In this document: piece by piece, positions 57,318-64,000 of the stretch | How positions within the stretch are numbered: position 1 is the stretch's first letter | Layout: each line of letters opens with the position of its first letter | The notes under the pieces: model-generated | Told to the model about the DNA's origin: nothing | The model's database searches: none | What the model saw: only the letters and a program-made list of their open reading frames with translations | Origin: Carassius auratus | Lineage: Eukaryota > Chordata > Actinopteri > Cypriniformes > Cyprinidae | Assembly (NCBI RefSeq): GCF_003368295.1 | Contig: NC_039256.1 | Location: 23,874,458-23,938,457, forward strand | DNA: 64,000 nucleotides | Direction of reading: 5' to 3' | Position numbers and translations under genes: made by a program

Positions 57318-60300
57318 GTAAGTCTTTGAGGGTCAGTTTTTCCATCTAAAATCTTGACAGTGGATTTCAGTGCACATGATCTTTTATTAAAACTGATATT
57401 AATATTATCAGACTTTATTTAATATTGACAGCTGCTTGGAAGCTTTGTGTCCTTAGTCTGAGCCTCTTTCCTCATCCGCTATTAGTTACAGAACATGTTC
57501 TCTTCTCTCAGGCTTTGGCCAGACAAACAAGCTGTCCCGCTGGGCAAGATCACTGTACGATTAAAGATTAATGATGCATTCCTTTAAGTGTTTTGGCTAA
57601 GCTAATCATCTTAATGTACAGTATTCTCAGGACCTCTGCTTTGTTCTTGAGCACTGAAAAAGTTGCTGACATCTTTTGTCTGATATCAAATATAATTCTA
57701 TAGCTTTTTTAACAGAGGGTAAATGGGGGATTAGACGGATAATAAAAACGACTACATATAAGGTCATTATTTAAATAATACATTACATGACGTCTATCAA
57801 ACAACTACCCATTTTTGTCCATTTTTTGTAAAGTTTTGCTTATGTAGCCATTCATTTGTTTAAATAAGTTCTCGGAAAATGTAAAAAGTCAATTAAAAAA
57901 AAAAGTTTTAAAGGCTTAGTTCACCCAAAATGAATTCCTCACCCTTATGCTGTTCCAAACCCGTGAGACCTTAAGATATTTTTGATGAAATCCGAGAGCT
58001 TTCTGACCCTGAGCAATGCAACTGAAATGTTCTCAGGCCCAGAAACGTAGTTAAAATAGTCCATGTGACATCAGTGGTTCAACTGTAATTCTACAAAGCT
58101 ACGAGAATACTTTTTGTTGCGAAAGGGAAAAAAAATGATTTTCATACTTTATTCATCAATTCTTCTCCTCCTCATCCTGTTCTACATCGTTCACATCGTG
58201 GTAAGTTCCTCTCGATAATGACGGAGGACGGGATGAGGAGGAGAAGAACTGTTGAATAAAGTGAAAGTGAAGTGACATTCAGCCAAGTATTTAACCCATC
58301 CGAAATGCACACACACACAGAGCAGTGAAAGTGAAATGCACACACACACTGTGAGCACACACCCGGAGCAGTGGGCAGCCATTTATGCTGCGGCACCCGG
58401 GGAGCAGTTGGGGGTTCGATGCCTTGCTCAAGGGCACCTAAGTCATGGTATTGAAGGTGGAGAGAGAGCTGTTCATGCACTCCCCCCACCCACAATTCCG
58501 TCCGGCCCGAGACTAGAACTCACAACCCTTCGATTGGGAGTCCAACCCTCTAACCATTAGGCCACGACTTCCCCAAGAAAAAGTCATTATTTGTCTTTTC
58601 TTTACACACCATAATTCTCATAGTTTTGTAAAATTACAGTTGAACCACTGATGTCACATGGACTATTTTAACGATGTCCTTATGTTTCTGGGTCTAGGAA
58701 CATTTCAGTTCTGTTGCTGACTATGGGAGGGTCAGAAAGTTGTCGTATTTCCTCAAAAAAACTAAATTTGTTTTCCAAAGATGAACAAAGGTCTCACGGG
58801 TTTGGAACAACATGAGGGCGAGTTATTCATGAAAGAATTTTCATTTTTGGGTAAACTAACCCTTTAAGATTATCTTGATTAAATGTTAAAGGAATATACC
58901 ATTTTTTTATTTTACTAAAATTATGGGAATGTTACTGATGAATGTTCTGAAACAAGTAGTAACATTGAAACATCAGTAGACAAACATCCAAATGAAACAT
59001 TTACGTTACAAAATTGTCAATTCTGAGAACAGTTCATCTTTATTATTATTATTATTTTTTTTTTTTTGGAGATGAGACTTTTAGTTTGATATTTTGCTAT
59101 CTAAATCAACGACATCTGTTTTTTCGGCTCCCACAACACTGTACTTTATAGCCTAACAGGAAAACCCATCCCCATCTTTGTCAGCATGTTTCACTATGTC
59201 AATATAGCAAGTATATACAATTGTTATGAGCTGCTATTATGTCAGATAAGGACAGTGAGAATCATTAGTCTGACAATAAGTGCACAATAATTGCATTACT
59301 TCTGATTTATTGGCACTTCATACTTTAATCTTAACAGCTGACTCATGCTAATGCTACAGTATTTGCACTAGGCTTGCAGTTGTGTTCTTATTGAAATTTG
59401 AGGATTAGTACAAATTTCTTCAACTCGAAACATTTAGAAGTTGCTTGTAATACCATATCAACCAAACCAAATGCTACAGTTGCATTAGAAAGTCCATCCT
59501 CTAGTCTCACTTCAAAATGTGTGAGGGTTGAGTCTATTTTTGCACTCTGCTAAGAAAAACACCTTGGCACTTTCATGAGAGCTGTTCTTCTAAGAACGGA
59601 TGCTGAAGGTCAATCTCAAAATCGATAGATGCTGCCTGCTGCAAACCTTGTTCAGACTTAGAAAGCATAAAATACATGTATTATGATTTTCAATTACAGT
59701 TAAAACCATACTTCTAAAATGAAGTATATTAAACTGATTTGTTCTTATTTCTAAAGGTTTTGTTCCAAAGTGTCATGCCGATTAGATTGAAAACAGTGAA
59801 AAAGAGCCCCTCTCATCTATGTTTTCTTTGGCCCTCTCAGCCAGAACTGGCTCTAGAGTTCAGGCGAATTGTAATCTACACCACCAGTTTTCGAGTGGTC
59901 AGGACTACATTTGAGCGATGTGAGCTGGTCCGAAAGATCTTTCAGAACCACAGGGTGAAGTTCATAGAGAAGAACATCGCTTTGGACATTGAATATGGGA
60001 AGGAACTGGAGACACGCTGTAAGCGAGTGGGTGAACCTCCCTCACTGCCTGTAGTCTTCATTGATGGACACTACCTAGGGGTCAGTATTCACACTCATGT
60101 TCCACATCTGTTTCAAAATTCACACCATTATACTAATGCTTGAACTCTTAATAATAATTTGCGTATGTTTTGCACATTCAGGGTGCAGAGAAAATACTTG
60201 CAATGAATGAATTAGGGGAGCTTCAGGATCTCCTCACCAAAATAGAGGTAAATATTGACATTTAACACTAAAATAAAGGTTTCATATTTTTTTCTTAGTG

Positions 60301-61342
60301 TGAAGAACATTTTAACAACAATAACCCTTTCCCACTAAAATAAATTTTTTTGTGCATTGAAAAGGTTCAATGGATTTTGAAGTTTCTTCATGAACTAAAA
60401 ATTTAAATAAAGAATCGAATATTTTTTAAAGTGTAGTATAAACCAAAGGTCTACATAAAAAGATATATTTTTATTTCCTATTGTTCTAGTAAAGTCAAAT
60501 CAAATCTGGTTTATTATCATAGTTTATTCTGTAAAACAAAACAGAACCATTTGTGACAAGAAAGGTTTAATATTACAGTTCATTATAGCTTTTTACACAA
60601 ATACTGCATTATTTATCAGTGATTAATATGATTTACATTACATGTATGCATTTGGCAGGTACAATTTGCTATACAGTGGTATCTCAAATATAATGAATAT
60701 CAATAATTTCAACATAACCTTGAGGCAAATTTGTAACTACGCTACATTTTCAAAAACTAATATGAATTTATGCAATCTCATACCATTTTGGAGTGACCTT
60801 CATGCTTACTTTTTCCTAAAAATTGTTTGTTTTTGTATGATTGACATTGTATACTTTCAGAAGAAATCGCCACTATGTAAAATAGTTACATCTTCCTGTG
60901 AGATTGGGTCCCCTCAATGATTGCAAATGATTTCAAAATAAAAGTACTAATAATAGCAAGCTCAAAATATTATTGTGCATTTACATAACCAGTGTGCCCG
61001 AACATCCCAAAATGAGCGATAAAGTCAAGCGTGCATTTGTCTTATTTTATTAAATAAATAAAGCATCACTCAGATTGAATCTCCAAGAGAATGTGCACAT
61101 GGGTCAGGTCTTTCATTCAAATGCACTCACATTCTTGTCTCTGTTTCTTTGTCTGATGGTAGAGGGTTCAGCACTCCGACACATGCCAGACGTGTGGGGG
61201 ATATGCCTTTGTCCCGTGCCCTATGTGCCATGGCAGCAAAATGTCTGTGTTTCGCAACTGCTTCACCGACTCCTTCAAAGCCCTGAAGTGCACATCGTGC
61301 AACGAGAATGGTCTCCAGCCCTGCTCCAGCTGTTCTCACTAA
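56916..61342 (+). CDS. grxcr1: grxcr1, glutaredoxin and cysteine-rich domain-containing protein 1 (complete, 4 exons)
   Basis: Actin-rich stereocilia protein of inner-ear hair cells; mutations in the human gene (DFNB25) and mouse pirouette cause deafness. Four exons (402, 240, 66, 180 nt, all phase 0) join to 295 residues plus TAA, against about 290 in human. Residues 1-134 are a variable acidic N-terminus bracketed by the conserved VRFRVAS-SGRVLKEM and RVNILSKNGTVRGV blocks. Residues 135-236 are a glutaredoxin-like fold with the cis-Pro segment SLPVVFIDGHYLGG. Residues 244-293 carry four CxxC pairs (244/247, 255/258, 279/282, 290/293), likely zinc-binding. The position that is Cys in human (YTTC) is Ser here (YTTS), and no CxxC redox centre is visible, so classical thiol redox activity is doubtful. 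The start at 56916 gives a protein aligned from its N-terminus with human. It is divergent from atp8a1. Confidence 0.97.
57907..58867. mobile_element. TTAA-type MITE in grxcr1 intron 1, split by a SINE
   Basis: Left end TTAAAGGCTTAGTTCACCC and right end GGGTAAACTAACCCTTTAA, with family phrases CTGTTCCAAACCCGTGAG and GTTTGGAACAACATGAGG on the two sides. A hairpin (58147-58178 against 58222-58262, both with TTCTTCTCCTCCTCATCC or its complement) lies at the centre. Related to the 18166-18525 copy. Confidence 0.75.
58263..58575 (-). mobile_element. tRNA-derived SINE inserted in the MITE
   Basis: On the minus strand the 5' end reads GTCGTGGCCTAATGGTTAGA, an RNA polymerase III A-box context, then GGGTTGTGAGTTCTAGTC, a B-box-like context, both spaced as in a tRNA. 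The body (CCGGGTGTGTGCTCACAG, GCACACACACTGC) is the common teleost form, ending with TCACTTTCACTTT. Flanks GAATAAAGT and GAAAAAGTC look like an imperfect target duplication. Confidence 0.8.
59841..60080 (+). CDS. grxcr1: grxcr1 exon 2
   Basis: Residues 135-214: PELALEFRRIVIYTTSFRVV, then RTTFERCELVRKIFQNHRVK and on to VFIDGHYLG. Core of the glutaredoxin-like domain, nearly identical to human through RTTFERCELVRKIFQNHRVKF. Acceptor CTCTCAG, donor GGG|GTCAG. Confidence 0.97.
60182..60247 (+). CDS. grxcr1: grxcr1 exon 3
   Basis: Residues 215-236: GAEKILAMNELGELQDLLTK IE, the last helix of the glutaredoxin fold. Acceptor CATTCAG, donor GAG|GTAAA. Intron 2 is only 101 bp. Confidence 0.96.
60248..61162. 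other. grxcr1 intron 3
   Basis: About 0.9 kb, AT-rich. Nothing recognised. Confidence 0.7.
61163..61342 (+). CDS. grxcr1: grxcr1 exon 4 (cysteine-rich C-terminus)
   Basis: Residues 237-295 and TAA. Four CxxC pairs (CQTC, CPMC, CTSC, CSSC) around the conserved GSKMSVFRNCFTDSFKALKC. Acceptor GATGGTAG. Confidence 0.97.
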   Translation, partial: RVQHSDTCQTCGGYAFVPCPMCHGSKMSVFRNCFTDSFKALKCTSCNENGLQPCSSCSH

Positions 61343-61439
61343 GGTCCTCTTCAAGTGCCTTCAAACCCCTTCCACGCAAAACCTCCACCCCCATAAGCCA
61401 TGTATAAAACAAGAGACGCAGAAAGAACTGCTATTTGTG

Positions 61440-61445
61440 AATAAA
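61440..61445 (+). terminator. grxcr1: grxcr1 polyadenylation signal
   Basis: AATAAA 98 bases after the stop codon, followed by a T-rich tract. No nearer signal. Confidence 0.6.
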
Positions 61446-62080
61446 CATTTTTTTTTTTTTTTAGAATCGCGTATCGTTTATTACATGTTTACATATTTGC
61501 TATCTGATGATATCAAAGCATGAGGCTTTTTTTTGTCACATTCAAACAGATGTCTGACATTACCTAATCGGTATGGACACTGTCTGTCACTGTAAATTAA
61601 TATAGCAATTAAGTAAATTAACTAGTAGTTCAGAGAGACATATCATCTTTCTGAACCCTATGATCCCAGCATGAGACAAAATTCAAAGCATTACCTGGTA
61701 AACATCAAAACAGGTGACCTACCAAGGAGAAGAAGAAGAAGAAGAAAAAAAAGGACAAAACCCCAAACAAGTTAAGATTTTTAATAATAATAATACCTAA
61801 TAACTCATAATATATTAAATAATTAAAATAAATAAATATTAGTTAAATTATTTTCCAGACGGTTAAGCATGTAGTTACGTACATTATATTAAATTATTCA
61901 CACTTTTGCAGGAATCAAATTGCTTGGCACTGAAAGAAGATGACCTAATGTCTGTAAACGAATGATATCGCTTTTCAGTTCAGTTGCAGGGTTGATTAAA
62001 CAAAGCGTCAATCTGTTAATAATTCAAATAAGTGTAAATCAAGTGCATTGCAATAATACAAAACCATCACATAAATATAC

Positions 62081-63021
62081 TTATGGTCGACAGAAATCCT
62101 TCACAAACAGCCGGGCTGATATGGAAGTGCGTCTCTGTGCTTTCATAGCCCTGTACAATGCTGCTTGATTCTGGGTCTACAAGGCAGCATTGTAAAGAGG
62201 CTCAAAGCTCAGAGAAAATCATCTGTGCATGATGTCTACTGAGGGCACATAATAACACCACTGGCTGTCTCTCAAAATCTAGTGAGCAGCAACAGCATTT
62301 TTTGACATCATTGTAAGATGCCTCATAATGCTCTCTAGCTAGGCAGCTCGTTAGGTTTTTGAGACGAAGCCAGTGTCCCATTAAGGTTAGATAAAGGACA
62401 ATATTGAAAGGAAAATTAACAGATAAATATAGTGTAATGCTTCCATTATTGCTGAATTAATAGAGCTGGAGTAGGTTTTGGAGTACGTGCCAACAAGACT
62501 AGACCGATAGCACCCCCTATTGGTGTATTTGCTATGACAAACATCAATAACGATAGGAAAATTCACACGAATATCAAATATCGACAGTCGATAAACAATG
62601 CAAACGGGCTAGCATGCACACATGACGGTTAAACTCCAGCAATAAATCAATACGAATACAACATTTACGTATTTTAGATAACATCTGATATTAAATATTT
62701 GATATATTGTGAACAAAAACCAAATGTATCTTTTGTTTGTCTTTTTACAAACAAAAAGCGAATTTATCAAAATCGCGCGATGTATAAAATCGACAGATTT
62801 AACGTTAAATGAAGCTTCGTAGAATCAGTGATTTATTTTGATATATAAGCATCTAAACGACAATATCTATTTCTTTACAATCTATCCAGTAAATATTAAT
62901 CATCAGATTCAAAGAAAAGAAAAGAAACACACTTTACCTTCACAGAGAGATCAAACCCTCCATCGTGGGCAGAAATCTGATGTTGAGCCGCAGCATCTCT
63001 ACCTTTCTTCATGATCACCAT
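62081..63021 (-). CDS. speculative small two-exon gene, 59 residues
   Basis: Not recognised. Exon 1 at 63021-62938 opens MVIMKKGRDAAAQHQISAHD and ends GGFDLSVK at a good donor AAG|GTAAAG. Exon 2 at 62176-62081 follows a plausible acceptor (CTCTTTACAATGCTGCCTTG TAG) and reads TQNQAALYRAMKAQRRTSIS then ARLFVKDFCRP and TAA. Both exons are phase 0 and the intron is 761 bp. The protein would be basic, with no signal peptide or membrane segment; an LYR tripeptide is present but is not enough to call the LYR family. It would be convergent with grxcr1. Splice signals and GC-rich exon 1 are the only support; two short open stretches of this size could occur by chance. Confidence 0.3.
62264..62372. repeat. 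palindromic element, copy 1
   Basis: Left arm GTCTCTCAAAATCTAGTGAG CAGC and right arm (reverse complement) GTCTCAAAAACCTAACGAGC TGCC, separated by about 45 bp. Confidence 0.65.
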
Positions 63022-63030
63022 CACAGAGGC

Positions 63031-63164
63031 GGTGTCTCAAACCCTAGTGTGCTTCCTACCTAGACAGCGTTTTGGATCGCGTAAGGCGCAACCGAGTCAA
63101 ATGCTCACAACGCGCTAACACGTGTTTTCTAGGTAGGCTGCTCACTAGAATTTGAGACACAACC
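63031..63164. repeat. palindromic element, copy 2
   Basis: Left arm GTGTCTCAAACCCTAGTGTG CTTCCTACCTAGA and right arm (reverse complement) GTGTCTCAAATTCTAGTGAG CAGCCTACCTAGA, about 65 bp apart, with CpG-rich middle (GGATCGCGTAAGGCGCAACC). Same family as copy 1. It begins 10 bases upstream of the speculative start codon at 63021. Confidence 0.75.
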
Positions 63165-63431
63165 TATATACAATGTCTCTGCTGCTGTAGATGGATCCTG
63201 TACACCGCAAACTGAAACAACGGCTGCCATTGACCATACAGAATAATATATGATGCTGCATATAAGGGGTCGAAATATATATGGTTCTATTAGTTTGAGA
63301 ACCCCTTTTATATTTGTAGGTTTTAGCTCAAATGTCCAGAAATACATCTAATCAACATGAAAGTCTAAGATTACTGTTAAGTGTACTAGTCAATGACATT
63401 GACATTTTTTGAAGAGCGATGTTAAATAAGA

Positions 63432-63645
63432 GCCGCCATAAGAAATATATGACAGGCTGCTTTTATTTGACCAAAAATACTGTAAAACAGTATTTTTTAA
63501 ATATTATAACAATTTAAAACAACTTAATAATGATAATTCAAAAGTTACATTTAAACTAATTAAAATGTTTTGTAACATTCTTAATGTTAAATTAATGCAT
63601 CATTTGTGGAATAAAAGCATGAATTCCTTTAAAAATATATAAAAA
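63432..63645 (+). repeat. dispersed cyprinid AT-rich repeat (copy)
   Basis: Contains GGCTGCTTTTATTTGACCAA AAATACTGTAAAACAG, ATGTTTTGTAACATTCTTAA and TGTGGAATAAAAGCATGAAT in the family order. Confidence 0.55.
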
Positions 63646-64000
63646 AAAGAATTCTTCATAACAAAACAGTAAAAAAAGACAAATATTCAGCGGTTTAATA
63701 AATTAATTGCAATTTATTCATCCTCTTTTTTTCAGAAGCTCCAAACAGCTCAAAGATCTAACCAAATAGCTATCTGTCAAATAAACACATTTAAAATCTA
63801 TATAGTCTGAAAGCCTTTCCCATAACTAACTTTTAACTTCATCCTTGCTAACCATCCTTGAATGTGTTCATCCAACCTGCATTAGATGTCCGACTGTTCC
63901 TAAGGGGACATTTTAACAATGTTTTAAAACATTACATAGACTTCAGCACAAGAGAGCAAGCGACTACCAGAAAACATACTGTTTGTATGTGTACTGAGGG

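Overview
This window is vertebrate nuclear DNA, almost certainly from a cyprinid teleost (carp, goldfish or Danio relatives). The genes have introns with GT/AG junctions. The dispersed repeats are typical cyprinid families: TTAA-flanked MITEs beginning AAAGG.ATAGTTCACCC, an AT-rich repeat ending GTTCAAAAGTTTGGGGTCAG, hAT ends, an L2-type LINE, and many AC, AT, ATT and TAATA microsatellites. There is no bacterial-type operon content, and most open reading frames seen here are chance.

Two genes are secure. (1) atp8a1, a P4-type phospholipid flippase, lies on the minus strand from 51027 (start codon) down to 1079, where the window leaves it. Fourteen coding positions are present (15 exons, counting one alternative pair). 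They join in frame to residues 1-431 and include the DGET, PISL and DKTGT motifs, with the phosphorylated aspartate at residue 409. Intron 1 is about 26.5 kb. Exon 7 exists in two tandem, same-phase, same-length versions (11214-11287 and 10340-10413) that cannot both be used without a frameshift. (2) grxcr1, a glutaredoxin domain plus cysteine-rich protein of hair-cell stereocilia, lies on the plus strand at 56916-61342, complete in four exons (295 codons plus stop). The two genes are divergent, about 5.9 kb apart, the same neighbour order and orientation as human ATP8A1 and GRXCR1 on 4p13.

Layout: 1-24516 holds exons 14 to 2 of atp8a1, with a repeat-rich intron 3 containing a solo LTR with a perfect 5-bp duplication, a MITE and an L2 LINE fragment. 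24517-50978 is intron 1, with a three-level nest of DNA transposons (28184-32767), a Harbinger-type MITE, a P-element/THAP-like fragment and a 43-bp-arm palindrome. 50979-51400 is the atp8a1 first exon and probable promoter. 51400-56824 is the divergent intergenic spacer. 56825-61445 is grxcr1. 61446-64000 is downstream, with two copies of a palindromic element and a speculative two-exon small gene on the minus strand (63021-62081) convergent with grxcr1.

Exon boundaries were read by eye from codon phase, splice dinucleotides and remembered family sequence; no alignment or transcript data were available.
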